A DNA stretch of 64,000 nucleotides from Mesorhabditis belari. Taxonomy: Eukaryota; Nematoda; Chromadorea; Rhabditida; Rhabditidae. Made by a program: the position numbers and the translations under genes. The stretch lies in the NCBI GenBank assembly GCA_958450365.1, contig CAUEEP010000171.1, forward strand, positions 1 through 64,000, written 5' to 3'. Below, one piece after another: positions 32,925 through 44,409 of the stretch. How positions within the stretch are numbered: the first letter of the stretch is position 1; every line of letters starts with the position of its first letter. The notes beneath the pieces are model-generated. The model saw only the letters and a list, made by a program, of their open reading frames with translations, made no database searches and had not been told where the DNA came from.

Positions 32925-34320
32925 AATTGATACTTAATAAAATAAAAAAATTACGAAAAGAGAAATTACGTCTGTGACTCGATAATGTTGCAGAAGAATA
33001 AATGAGGCATACACTCACGTCTCCGAGCACTTTCATCTCCTCACTTTAAATACTGTATTTTTTACATTTTTATCAACTTCTGCCTGCTGAAATTCTTCTA
33101 ACTAATTTTTTTTGTGATAAACACCAAAAATTTCGTTCGAATAACGAGAATGTTCAGCTTTCTTATCGCATTTAGTGAGTAATTTGCTCTATTTGTGCTT
33201 TCTCTCCGTTTTTTTTCTATTTTTCCAACTCATTTTATTGTGTTCTATTAAAGAAGCTAAAATGAACACCACTAGAATCCCTTTTTTTTTTGCTATTTAT
33301 GGAATTTCGATGTAGTCTCAATGTGAAATGACAAAGAGCTTTTTTGCTTTGTTAGCTGATGAGCTCATTTGCTTTTCATTTGATTTCATTTGCTTTCACT
33401 TTTTGCTATGCCAAATTTTTTATGTATTAGAGTTGAGTGCTCGATTCGGTTTTGTTTTCTAAATAATTAAAGCACGAATGTAAATTTCAGATTTTCTCAA
33501 ATGAAAGTTGTTTATAATTTAATTTGTGATCTTTTCAAAGCAAATTTGGGTACTTTTTGAAGAATTTACACAAATGTTCGTGTTTTGCAAATTCCGCACG
33601 ACTGTAAATTCTTTAAATAGACCAAGATAAAAACGATTGAATGAATCAAGCAAAGCATTTAGCTAATAATGTGTGAATTACCACTGCTCTGCAGATAGTC
33701 AAATTCAATGTCGATGGATAAATACCGTAATCAGCCACTAGACGATATTCAGTTCTCCGGTTTTTGTAGCTCTGTGTACTCTAAAAACCCATTTTCCAAG
33801 CTTGACGTGAATTCTGTTGCGTCCCTTTTTCCATTTTTCTTCCTTTTAGTGAAATTGATTCAGATATGATTTGAAGATTAAAGAGAAAAGCTCTCCACTC
33901 TTCTTTTTCACGTAAAAGTGTTGAAATATTTGTAATAGTGTCAAGTTGCTCCATTTTGAACCCAAATTTTCCCTAATAAGGAAAAATTTTGATAAATTGA
34001 GCGTTTCAAGACATCTGCACCATTGAACCGGACACGGCCTCGAAGAAATTACAAAGCTCAAAGTATACAGGGTGTCCGGAAAAAAATGGTCATCGTTGCG
34101 AATCTGGAGAAATTTTCTCGTTGACTTTACAAGGCTTATCGTGGTTGCAAAAATGGTTTTGCCTCAGGCGTCACCAACAAGATGTGAAGTTGATTTTTTT
34201 GATGATTTTGTGAACCATGCATCAGCCCGGGAGCTCAATCCACGTATCCATAAAACACTTTTCAATTCCTCGATTTCCCCACAAATCTTTCTCCTTTTTT
34301 GTTCTATATAAATTTGGCAA
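32925..34320 (+). repeat. Segmental duplication, copy 2 (partner 17.94-19.25 kb)
   Basis: It runs colinear with 17.94-19.25 kb. Both end in a single arm of the CAGGGTGTCCGG foldback element (here 34.06-34.32 kb), so that insertion predates the duplication. Confidence 0.7.
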
Positions 34321-34334
34321 GGATTAAGCTAGAG

Positions 34335-34540
34335 CCAGGCTTGAAGTAACCATCAGCCGTTCTTTGAATGAATGAATCTTCGTTTCTTGAGATTTTCATT
34401 TGCACTAATCCCGGTATATCAAGAATACTTCTCAACTGCACAACTCTAACATTCTTTCCGAAATCATCAAGAAAAACCATGTTTATTTTCCTGATTCTGA
34501 AGGAATGCCAAGAAATTCATAAGGTTAATGTCCATGAACT
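34335..34540 (-). pseudogene. Short unknown coding-like fragment
   Basis: A minus-strand frame of about 58 codons begins MVFLDDFGKNVRVVQLRSIL and is open to about 34315. A decayed relative lies at 28.2-28.5 kb. I do not recognise it; preservation of this frame in one of two copies suggests it was once coding. Confidence 0.3.
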
Positions 34541-35104
34541 GATGTTGTTATTCTGGATGAATGCGTCAAAGTCGTGTCTTCTTTTAGGCTAACTGACCCG
34601 AGCTTAGAGAGTCGAATTTTGAAACAATTCTAACGCTTCGTGTAAAAAAGCACTGAAAATTAATGATTTAAAAGCAATTCATGTAAATCTGACCGAAAAG
34701 CTGCAGAGCTTTCTTCCGATGTAAGGCCGACCCCCCCCGTGGGACGATTAGGCTGAAAAATCTTGTTTATAAAGTAAAAGATTTGTTTTACCTGTACAGC
34801 TGAGACCAGCAAGAGTAAAATACAGCAAATCCTTTATCTGAGTTTAAACTGTTTTTAAACGTTTCGATAACGAAAAATAGCTATAGAAGAGAGGATATTG
34901 ACATGTGAATGAAAATTACGGGAAAGGGCCTACAATTGGAAATATAGCAAAAAGTTGTCATGTTTTTTGTGAAGCTAATAGGTAAATACACTTAAGAAAT
35001 ACGGGTTTCAACATTTTCATAAATTTCCAACTTCGATAGGAACCTGATATGGAAATGAATATTTATAAACTATTTCAAGTTGCAAATTCCTCTACAAAAT
35101 AGTA

Positions 35105-35620
35105 CAAGAAAGCGTGTTTCAATTGATCGAACCATTGTTGAAGAAATTTCGAGGAAGGCAAAATGCGAGTGACCAAAAAAGGAGACATGACGTCGGATCA
35201 CTTTAGGGACAAGTTTAGTATGGTCGAAATAGAGTTATCTTCCCGAAATTGAAGATCTGAAAGGATCTTATGCAAATAGATTTGTTTCAAAAAAAGTCGA
35301 ACAAATTTATTTACCGAAATTGGGCTCAGAATGATACGTTGAAACCCTCAAATTATTAAAAAAACCGGCTTTTCACTAAAAAAGAAAAATTATTGTAAAA
35401 ACAAAGTTTTCCCATGAAATGATCCCAACTCTTAATTATTTTGAATGATATTTGAATGATTTTTGGGAGTGAAGGAGCTCATTTTCCACTATATAGTCAA
35501 AACTGAACTCTTGTGACCGGATTTTCAAAAAAGTGTGTCCTTTTTTTGGTCACTCGCATTTCGCCCTCGAAATTTCTTCAATGGTTTGATCAATTGAAAC
35601 ACGTCTTAGGCTATTTTCAA
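35105..35620. mobile_element. Palindromic miniature element
   Basis: GTTTCAATTGATCGAACCAT at 35117 is mirrored near 35590-35605, and AAATGCGAGTGACCAAAAAA near 35160 is mirrored near 35543-35562. The centre contains no gene. Confidence 0.65.
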
Positions 35621-35859
35621 CGAGAAGATTTTAACTTTCCAAATAGGCCTGCATCTAAGTGATACGGGTCCTATCGTTGGAAATTTATGCCCCCCCCCCG
35701 GGGCATTTCTTATGCATGTTACCTAATGCAAGGTGAAAGTTTGTCCCCACTTAAGAATCATTTGTACGGCTCGAAGCCAGAAAGTTAGTGAAAAATGGAC
35801 CACAAATTTGAAATCTTTGACTATTTTTACCCAACAAATGCTTCTTTATAAAAAGATTT

Positions 35860-36090
35860 TGTTTTGAAAATCCGGTTTTTTCTGGGTGAATTGTCCACGA
35901 AACCGTTTGGAGTTTTTGATATTTCTTTGACGAAAATTTTAACAATTATTAAAAAATGGTGAGCTCTTATCCAATCTGACCCAAGTAAAACGACTAGTTT
36001 TAAAGGAAAATCTTTCTTTTTTTTGACTAATATTTTAAAAAGTTGATTTTATTTTGCCTTTTTCACATTTTAAAATCAATTAGAGATGCT
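35860..36090 (+). repeat. Repeat block shared with 21.03-21.24 kb
   Basis: It shares TTTTCTGGGTGAATT, CTCTTATCCAATCTGACC and the tail AAATCAATTAGAG with the earlier block, and it keeps the order of the segmental duplication. Confidence 0.65.
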
Positions 36091-36794
36091 GAAATACAAC
36101 AGAAAATAAAAGAGGAATCAAAGGCATTTTCAATTTCACAAAGCTTTTTCACCAGAACTCATTAATTAGTTAGGAATTAGTTTGAAATTTTCATTTTATC
36201 ACTTTGACAAGTAAACTCTTTCCAATCTGTGATTACCAGACTTTCAGCCAAAATCAATCAGACTATTTTTTTTGCCCATTTACATCATTTTATTTTCTTT
36301 CTTTTGTGCTTACAATTACAGGTACAGACACGTGTTTGTGTGATTTTTTCATAAATGTTTCTTGGAAAAGTTTGTACTTTTCCGATTTTGTCTAATTTTG
36401 TCGTCTAAAATTTCAATTCCGACCTGTCCCAACAGAGTTTTCAACATTTCGGCGTGCAAATTCCGCTGTACCACACTGATCTTCGACGATTGAATCTGAA
36501 TCGACTAAAATCTCGCTTCATCCAATTTCTATTCATAAATTCTTGAAAATTTTCAAAAATCACTTTTTTTAGAATCCAATACGTGCACAGAATCACGATC
36601 ACAATCGAGCCGATTAGCAGAAAGCAAAGAAGAATGAAAAGCATTAGAGCTCGAATGTTTGCAGAGAATTTATTCGTTGTTTCGTCCAAAAGCTAAAAAT
36701 ACTACTCAACTATCAATTAAATAACAATTTAACTTCAACTAGAAAATCGGAAAACACCCAAGTCAGGTCGTTCTCTCAATTTGTTCGCTTTTAA

Positions 36795-37160
36795 GTAAAA
36801 CAATGGTTTAAAAGGATGCAGAATTTGCCGAAAAATACAAACAAAGTAGCGGCAAAGGGTTTCCCAGGAATTTGAGCATAGTGACGCCAAAAAAGGGGAA
36901 ATCGGCTCAATCGCTCACCGATCCTTCTCCTTCACCTTCACCTTCACCTTCACCTTCTCCTTCACCTTCTGCTTTGAGGATTGCAAAAGGGAAGCCTTTA
37001 TACCAAAGCAGTTTGCCAGATGGAGAGCGATTGTGCGCACACCCAAAGAACACTTTGTGGCCCTTTTATAGTGATTTATAGTAAATGGTACAAACAGAAA
37101 TTCAGCTGTAAAGTTGTACGGGAGGTTTTCGGGATCGGGCAATTCGATTGGAGCTATTCA
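36795..37160 (+). repeat. Dispersed repeat with a (CTTCAC/CTTCTC) hexamer array
   Basis: The first half matches 14.13-14.30 kb and the second half contains TTGCCAGATGGAGAGCGATT, related to 15.51-15.53 kb. Between them, 36923-36970 is a run of about eight CCTTCA/CCTTCT units. On the opposite strand it would read as a Lys/Val/Glu repeat and should not be taken for a protein. Confidence 0.55.
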
Positions 37161-38879
37161 TTTTATTGAGTCGACCAATTGAAACTCGGATTTAATTGGT
37201 TTAAACTTTTAGAGAAATTTGGAAACTTATTTCCATCAAAATATCTTTCTTATTATTCTATTAAAAGAAAACGATAAGCGTCTTAGATGGATCACCTTTT
37301 AGAGGAATTTGGAAACTTATTTCCATCAAGATATCTTTCTTATTTTCCTAACAAAAGAAAACGATCAACTCATGGGCATATCAAGACAAACCTCAAACGG
37401 AATCGACACAAACGAGGCGGTGTTGAAGTTATAGTTTTCGCTGAGTTGTTCCATAAAATCTTGGCATACCACTAGATTGGTTAACTGAAAAATGTACATT
37501 TCCCATTTTCCAATAATCTTTTTCAAAAGTTACCGTAAAATTTCGATAATCATCAAATTTGTTGACACACATCGACGTAGTGATACTCGTTTCGATGAAA
37601 AGAACGATCCAGAGGGCAAGAATCAAAAAAGTAATAAACAACACACCGACAGCACCAAGCAGCGTGTTCTCGGGACGAATTTTGCTGAAATTTTTTTGAT
37701 TAATACATAAAACATTGCTTGTGAAGATTAATTTCTTGTGAAAATGCTTCAAAATTCAGTCTTAGCGTTAGTCAGATGAACTTCTGAATCTTTTACAGCA
37801 CTTAAATCACCTCAGCAAACTCAGTTTGAAAATCCGACATCACCAAAGAGCTCATTTCAAAGAGCTTTACGATTTGACTCATTTCAAATCACCATTCAAA
37901 TTCTGATTGTGTCATTTTCTTTCTCTTCTCATCAAATCTCGTGATTCAGAAGGGATTTTTATTTAAAGTACTGATCATTTGACCACTTTTAAATCACCAA
38001 TTATTTCTCATTTTGTAAATAAATAAATTCGATTTTAAAATGAATTTTGCTCAAATGAACCTGAAAATCTGTGCAAATTACGGGGGAAAATTCTATCTTT
38101 GATTTTGGTATTTTGAATTGTTTTCAAAAACAAAAAAAATCAACGTTTAACTTGAATAACAGGTTGATTGGACACAATTGCTACTTTGCGTCATCTAATT
38201 AGAATTATTTCTTTCCGCAAAATTCACCCATAAACGATCAAACAACGATGCACGATTTGCCCGGGTTGCTAGGAAGAACTGTCTCAAAAAAAGTGAAAGT
38301 TGTGAGATAAAAAAGGATAATCGATGTCGTTTCATCGTCCAAATTAACCGTGCCGACCAAATCAGCGAACGACCCGACATGGTTAATTCCTGAAAAACTT
38401 GAGCCTTTCACATTGCTAATCTCAACTCACCAAATCGCAAAATGAATTTAGGATTGAGAAAAACACGTTAAACCACAAAAGCTTTACAGAATATATCGAT
38501 ACTGCCAATATTCTAAACGTTGATTTGACCAAAGTGGATTTGACCTTGACTAAGGCCAGGACTAAACCCTATCGCCTTGCAGCAGACTTCTGGCTTTATT
38601 CCTAGCCTTGTCCCGCTCAAAAAAGCTGTAAATTTCACCTGATTAGAGTGAAAAGTCGCGAAACATAAAGCAACTATGTTAAGCTAACAATGATCCGATC
38701 ACTTAAAAACCCATGCGTGAATGATCAACCACAGATATTGGTCGTTATTATAGGGAGAATACTAAAAAGACTTGTATTAAACCGTTACTTTTGTATTATA
38801 GGGATAAAAGTGGACTGGTTACTGTACCGAAAAGTATTCAAGCAACTACAAAATTTCAATGAATTAAGTCTACAGCGAA

Positions 38880-38945
38880 GTCAGGCCAGGCCAGGCCAAG
38901 CTCGATCCTGGCCTAATCCTGGCCTAATCCTGGCCTGGCTCTCCT
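38880..38945 (+). repeat. Short tandem repeat of CCTGGCCTAAT units
   Basis: GGCCAGGCCAGGCCAAGC is followed by three units of CCTGGCCTAAT/CCTGGCCTGG. The two parts are partly inverted relative to each other and could form a hairpin. Confidence 0.75.
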
Positions 38946-38999
38946 ACATCTGGAATCCATCTAAAGAAACCCTGTCATTAGCTAAATTACTGTACTACA

Positions 39000-39690
39000 C
39001 AATAACAAAATATTATAAAAACTAGACACTGGTACTGTAATGGAAAGTATTCACTAAAACTTACAGGCCATGTAAATCCTGGAGTTGAACTTTCAAAGCC
39101 AAGCGCGAACCCGTATTTAAAGTGGCACACTGTTAAAAAGCTGTTGTGAAATTTCTTGGGTAGAAATGTGGATTCCCCTCTAGTGATTAGGAGTTTCCCC
39201 TCAAACAGGGAGACCAATTTACACTCAGCACTCATGATTTCCAGAAAAAGTTAATTCCCTAGTGAAACGATCATTGAATCTCTCTTTTGAAACATTCAAA
39301 AATGGAAAGATTTCCAATGTCATCGTAAATTGAACATGGAAATGGAAAACAACGAGATTTTTTTCGATAATTCACTACAACAGTTGAGTAGTTTGCTGGG
39401 ATTTTAATGTGGGTTTTTAATATTTTAGTTCAATTCAAAAATGATGCCAAAATTGAAATGTCTAGTTCGACGCGCAGAAATACCTACTCACTGATTTCTT
39501 TTACTACAACTGAAACAGTTTGATGTAGTCCTAGACGAATCAAAATGTACGCTTCAAGGTTTGGATCCAAGGGATTTCTTGAAGTAAAGCAAAGTACAGT
39601 AAAATCCCTGTGTCAGTCATCTTTGTTAAGTACCAGAATTAAGAGTACACGCAGTGACATTAGTACGTTAAGTGGCAAGTGCATTATTCA
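39000..39690. other. No gene recognised
   Basis: I see neither exon chains nor structured repeats in this AT-rich stretch. Confidence 0.5.
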
Positions 39691-39862
39691 CGTTTATTAG
39701 CTCCAGAACTACTAGAAGTATCCAAAATGCTAATTTCACGAGGATTTTAACTGTTATAATGAGCCGTTCACAGTCTAGTCGTAAAAGGGCTGAACTAAGA
39801 GATGCATGGCTTAGTCCTTAACATGAGCATATCGTCACTGGCAGGATCAACCAGATATGAAA
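39690..39862 (-). rRNA. Fragment of the 18S rRNA 5' end, displaced and diverged
   Basis: Read on the minus strand from about 39858, CTGGTTGATCCTGCCAGT is the near-universal start of eukaryotic 18S rRNA. It is followed by ATATGCT, then TTAAGGACTAAGCCATGCAT, ACGGCTCATTATAACAGTT and TTCTGGAGCTAAT, all known 18S landmarks in the right order. Divergence grows after about 110 bases and similarity is lost near 39690. The flank at 39863-40020 may be old external transcribed spacer. It is a partial insertion and not part of a functional rDNA unit. Confidence 0.85.
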
Positions 39863-39869
39863 ACAAGTC

Positions 39870-40650
39870 GCGATTCTCTTAGAGAGAAAACGTTCAAAAT
39901 GCTTTCCGGTCACCAAACACGTTGCAAGCAACCAACACCCTAGAGCCTGAATGAAAATGCTGAGAGTCGCCCCGTCGCTGAAGCCCTTTTAACAGCTAAA
40001 GCATTGTTCCTGACAACATTTTGATACAGTTTGAACAGTAATAAAGAAGTCACACCTTATTTCAGCTTCAAGAAATCAAAAATAACCTTGAAATCAAAGC
40101 CAAAAGAAAGCGGGAGAAAATGATGAGTTGCATATTAATTGAAATAAATCCACGCGGAAATAATTGCTCAATTTCTTGAAATTTCTTATACTATTAGGGC
40201 TCTAGATTAGTAAAACATCTTGAATTACAATCCAAATCGTAATACGAATACTTGTCCGCTATGCTGGCTTGACCGCTATTCAGAGTTCTGTCAAGATTTG
40301 GCTATGTTTTGACTTGGCCTAATTTTTAATCAATACTAAGACCCTACTCTTTTAGAAAATTTCAAACAGAGACAACATTTAGATCATTGATCAACCTTGA
40401 TCTCTTTGATTTGAAATCATTTTCATTTCTTTTCTTTTCTTTCTAAACTTTAAGTGAAAATGAGTCAATGAGTCATTTCCCGAATGATCATTCAATTGAC
40501 TTTTTCAAATCTGACGACAAATCTGACAACAAACCTTAGCTCTTTTGTTCGCTACACAACAATTGGATCTATCTTGCTCAAATTTTAAGTAGAAATGCCA
40601 ATACTTTAAACGATTTTCTGAACCGATTGAAATTCTACTAACAAAAAAAA
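39870..40650. other. No gene recognised; possible rDNA spacer at 39.87-40.02 kb
   Basis: The GC content rises just upstream (minus-strand sense) of the 18S fragment, as expected for external transcribed spacer. The remainder is AT-rich with no supported feature. Confidence 0.4.
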
Positions 40651-40652
40651 AC

Positions 40653-41135
40653 GTGATTGATGATCAATTAGTGCTCGATTTCTCTCGAGAGATCGAAGTC
40701 TTAGTAGTTTTTTTTCCACTTTTGTGTCTTGACTCTTGTCTTGTCGGATTACATGAAGGAATCTCGAGTCTGAGTCACATTTTATTTGACGTTCAAACGT
40801 TTTACCGTAGTTATTGTGCTCATTTTATTGGAGATAACTTCTGGAAAAGAATTGAATCAATACCTCGTCAAAAAATAGCCACATCTTCAGCCAGAATGTT
40901 GGTAAGAATTCAGGGGAAATTTATGAAAAGAGTAAAAATCTATTTGAATCTTTTCACCTATGCGATAGCAACAACACGTTCTGCTTATTTTGATAAAGTG
41001 CCACCTCTCTTCGATCTCTTCAAAACCAGTATCCTTTCAAGGTTTCAATTATTCAAAATAAATCTTCGTTACTGTCTCGTTAATGCGATGACGAAGTTCG
41101 ATGAAAACCAAGGACACCAAAGACAAAATTGTTAA
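40653..41135 (+). CDS. Open frame of 160 codons, doubtful
   Basis: The frame opens at a GTG and runs 160 codons. The sequence has mixed hydrophobic and basic character (for example FWKRIESIPRQKIATSSARM) but no signal peptide, domain or repeat that I recognise. No good ATG lies at the start and no acceptor of the TTTTCAG type precedes it closely. Length alone makes it worth listing; it may be an exon fragment or chance. Confidence 0.2.
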   Translation: MIDDQLVLDFSREIEVLVVFFPLLCLDSCLVGLHEGISSLSHILFDVQTFYRSYCAHFIGDNFWKRIESIPRQKIATSSARMLVRIQGKFMKRVKIYLNLFTYAIATTRSAYFDKVPPLFDLFKTSILSRFQLFKINLRYCLVNAMTKFDENQGHQRQNC

Positions 41136-41223
41136 AGGCTGAAAATGGTAGTCAGATAAAAACTCTTTATGAACTATTTACGTCAATTAATTTAGTCTAT
41201 TTGAAGGTAAATTAGCTATATTA

Positions 41224-41482
41224 TAGGGGTAGGCTAGTTTCCGCAATTTGTTTTGCACAAAAGATCATTCGCGCAACTGGGTCGCTTGCGCAACTTGCCA
41301 TAACTTTTTTCTGTCTGAGTGCGCCAGCCTTTATGATTTTGGCTCTCATTTTGTTGCACTTATTGAGATCCACAAAATGAAACCAAAATCATAAGGATTG
41401 GCCCACTTATAAGAAAGTTATGGCAAGTTGCGCAAATAGCCCAGTTGCGCAAAAAAAGTTGCGGAAACTAGCCTCCCCTATA
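41224..41482. mobile_element. Palindromic miniature element, full-length copy
   Basis: TAGGGGTAGGCTAGTTTCCG at the left is mirrored by CGGAAACTAGCCTCCCCTA at the right. GCGCAACTTGCCATAACTTT is mirrored by AAAGTTATGGCAAGTTGCGC. It is the longer relative of the copy at 13.78 kb. Confidence 0.75.
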
Positions 41483-41681
41483 ATATAGCCATGAATCGGA
41501 TGAACAAGAAACCGAGATGAACAACTGAAAAGTGCATTTGTATTGCGCAAAGCAAAAAGCTCAACAATGCGATTTCCCTCGGAAAACATCGCTACCTCGT
41601 TTTAAATGGTAGTTTAAACAACGCTTAAGCTACCGTAGAGTGAGAGAGAGAATATTAGTAGTAATATTAGAGAGTGCCATA

Positions 41682-43288
41682 CAGTCCGTTTCTATTTCTT
41701 TATCCACCCCCCAAAAGAGGTTTTATGGGGAGAATGGGTGGAGATATCGAGCTCATTTCTTTTGCAATAGAAAGACCATATTGTAAAACCCTAAAAACAC
41801 CGTTTTTGGGTTACTGGATTTTCTCAACACAAAAAAACTAAGAAAGAAGATTCTGCGACCGTTTCACATTTCTTTATCCACCCTTAGGAACTTTGAAAAT
41901 CAACGCTTATTTGATGTTACTATTCATTTTTTTGCTTTACTTAAATTTTTTTAATCATTTGTCGTCATTTTAGGAAATGGGACGTTGGAAAGTGCTTTCT
42001 GATTACGAGAAGGGACAGATCGATGCCTACAAGATCGACAAGAAGGGTATTCGAGAAATCGCGTACGGGCTGTTGGGCCGCAATCACAATTGCATTCGAC
42101 GTTATTTAAAGAACAAGAACGTGACCACTCCTAAAAAGAAGACTGGGTCCAACCCTCAGCTTACATCTCGAGCTAAAGCGTCACATTGTGAATTCAATTC
42201 ATGGAAAGTCTATCAATGAGGTCTAAAATAAGCTGAAAATCGCTGCTTCGAAGACAACTATCTGGCGTGCCGTTAAAGAAAATCCTCGCTATCGATCTGT
42301 GAACGCCTAAATCAACAGCCTGCCTTAAAGCAAGAGCACAAGAAAGCCCGTCTAGACTTTGCCGCAAATCATACGAACTTTGATTGGAGCAAGGTTGGGA
42401 AATAGCAGTACTCTGAAATAACGGTTTTTATTTAGGTGATATTTTCTGATGAAAAAAATGGAATCTTGACGGACCAGACGGTGTTTCGCATTACTGGAGA
42501 GACTTGCGACAGGATCCACTGATCTTCGGAACGCGTAACTACGGAGGAGGAAGTGTGTGATGTGTTGGGCAGCCTTTTGCGCCAATGGAACGTCGCTTTG
42601 GAAATTTGTCTCCAGCAAAATGAACAGTCAAGATTATACTGAAGTGCTCAAAGTCACTCTTCTGCCTTTCATTCAGCAAAATGTTGCGACTGTCTACACT
42701 TTTCAGCATGACAATGCTTCAATTCATCGCTCCGTTCATACAAAGCCTGGTACACTTCGCAGGGAATCAACATCTTGGACTCGCCAGCACGATCCCCGGT
42801 CCTTAACCCCATCGAAAACCTGTGGGGGATCCTTAACAAGGGATGTTTATAAACACAAGAGACAATTACGACCGTTTCGGAACTAAAAGCATCAATTCAG
42901 ATTGCCTGGAATCGTATTGACGCTACGGCTCTCCAAAACCTTATCAAAAGTATGAATAAGCGAATCTATCAAGTTATTAACCGGTCCGGTGCTATATCAG
43001 ATTATTAGTTGTTATGTTCACAATTTCTTGATGTCTTTTTTATTTAGTTGTTAATGCCAAATAAATGTTGATTTTCAGAGTTCCTAAGGGTGGATAAAGA
43101 AATGTGAAACGGTCGCAGAATCTTCTTTCTTAGTTTTTTTTGTTGAGAAAATCCAGTAACCCAAAAACGGTGTTTTTCAGGGTTTTACAATATGGTCTTT
43201 CTATTGCAAAAGAAAATAGCCTGATATCTCCACCCATTCTCCATAAAACCTCTTTTGGGGGGTGGATAAAGAAATATGAAACGGACTG
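41682..43288 (+). mobile_element. Tc3-like DNA transposon with about 210-bp terminal inverted repeats
   Basis: The element begins CAGTCCGTTTC after TA (41680-41681) and ends GAAACGGACTG before TA (43289-43290). The inverted repeats run to about 41890 and from about 43079. Each contains a second internal copy of the motif CGTTTCACATTTCTTTATCC, a layout like the long Tc3 terminal repeats with two transposase binding sites. A subterminal GCGACCGTTTCACATT is conserved in both arms. The arms are over 90 percent alike by eye, so the insertion is fairly recent even though the transposase is broken. Confidence 0.85.
41977..43008 (+). pseudogene. Tc3-like transposase, frameshifted
   Basis: The N-terminus MGRWKVLSDYEKGQIDAYK...NCIRRYLKNK is a Tc3-type DNA-binding domain. 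After about residue 67 the frame shifts, and IAASKTTIWRAVKENPRY continues in another frame with stops. NFDWSK, a short intron at 42393-42435 and IFSDEK follow (catalytic Asp). Later come DGPDGVSHYWRDLR, NYGGGSVMCWAAF, FVSSKMNSQDY and FQHDNASIH (second Asp), and then SPARSPVLNPIENLWGIL (catalytic Glu) in further frames. All three acidic residues are traceable, but at least three indels and one stop make it inactive. Confidence 0.85.
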
Positions 43289-43598
43289 TATTGTTGAGAA
43301 AATACGGTATCTTGTGATGCAAGTCCTTCGGAAAAGTTAATTTCAGATTCGAAATCAATGCCAAAAGCTATTAGAAACACTAGCTCTCATCCAAAAATCT
43401 CACCTTGACTTGCTGCCATTTGCTGTAAAACTTTATACCCCATTGCCCGAATGAGAATTCAAGCTAGCAGTCAAAAAAGTGATTTAAGTTTACCCATTAA
43501 GTCAGAAGTCGGTTCGAATCCCGACGCCGGTCATTATTTTGTATTCCCCAGCTCCACCCATAAAAGATTTTTTGAGCGCTAGAGCCGATTAAGCTAAT

Positions 43599-43982
43599 TT
43601 AGTCTAATCCACGCCAAAACCAATGCTTTAGGCTAAATTCAGCATTTCCAATTCCTGTTGAAATTCCAACCAAACGCGAATTAAAAGCCATGGCTTTCCC
43701 TTGGCTTTTGGCTTTTGAAATAGCCGCATTTCCAACTTTAGATTCACCTTTATGCACAAAGAACTTGTGCTGCATTTTCTTCGTATTCTTACTCATTATG
43801 CACCGCCGCGGCAGCAGTAATGGCGCAAAAATTCTTTCAAATTCGAATTCAGAACATTTTTCGCATCCAATAGCACTTACCTTGAGCAAGTTTAACGGCG
43901 ATCGCATTTTCGCGCGGATGTGCGCCGTGGTGGAAATTATTTTGTTGCACGCGTCAATGAAGGCAATATCCTCAAATGTCAT
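43599..43982 (-). other. Possible small minus-strand gene, low support
   Basis: An ATG at 43982 opens a 34-codon exon (MTFEDIAFIDACNKIISTT...) that ends exactly at a consensus donor, CTCAAG/GTAAGT (43881). The next coding block could be NFCAITAAAAVHN ending at GA/GTAAGA near 43798, or a longer open frame containing SKNTKKMQHKFFVHKG. The acceptor between them is poor. The region is richer in GC than its surroundings. I do not recognise the product. Confidence 0.28.
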
Positions 43983-44409
43983 AATGTGTTTTGTGTTTGA
44001 AGGGGAAACTTTTACCACTGTTATTGTAATGAACCTCAACCTGCTAGACTTTTAAACGAGGCTTAACGAGGCTTCAAGTTTGATCAGTCATATCAGCAAA
44101 TTGAAAGTTGCTAGTAATCTGCAGCTTTTTCTATCAGAAAGCCTAGTTTATCAGGTCCATTTTGATATCAAAACATTCAACAAAAAACCTTCAAAAAGTA
44201 CTCTAAAAAGGTTATCGATACTTAACGAGACCGTGCTTAACGAGGCCTCGTTAAGGGTAATAATTTTAAGGTTTAATGTGATTTTTTCAGTACAATTTTA
44301 AAGCATTTTACTGAATTTTTGGTATCAAAATGAAGCTAATAATATTGGCTTTCTGATAAAAAAGTTTCAAATTGCTAGAAACTTTCAGTGTGCCGATATG
44401 ACTGTTCAC

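Larger units (their letters stand above)
34780..38392 (-). pseudogene. Seven-transmembrane chemoreceptor-like gene (copy T2)
   Basis: The recognised exons follow TTTCAG-type acceptors in order on the minus strand. About 38390-38250 reads LVGTVNLDDETTSIILFYL. Positions 37684-37535 read RPENTLLGAVGVLFITFLI, and 37484-37392 read LVVCQDFMEQLSENYNF. Positions 36692-36564 carry a TM5-like SANIRALMLFILLCFLLIG, and 36504-36424 carry a loop with HAEMLKTLLGQ. A 34830-34780 piece is nearly identical in DNA to the TM6/7 exon of copy T1 but carries an indel. No TM1 exon was found upstream. The intron before the last exon holds a palindromic element and a duplicated block. Four central exons look intact, but missing and damaged ends suggest a pseudogene. 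The receptor identity is inferred from hydrophobic pattern and exon layout. Confidence 0.42.

Noticed and set aside
36872..37142. Repeat protein (Ser-Pro or Lys-Val-Glu repeats)
   Set aside because: The repeats come from the CTTCAC/CTTCTC hexamer array and lie within a dispersed repeat shared with 14-15 kb.
43495..43535. tRNA gene from the motif GGTTCGAATCCCGAC
   Set aside because: Only a 3' half-like sequence is present. No D-arm or anticodon arm precedes it and the T-stem has an extra base.
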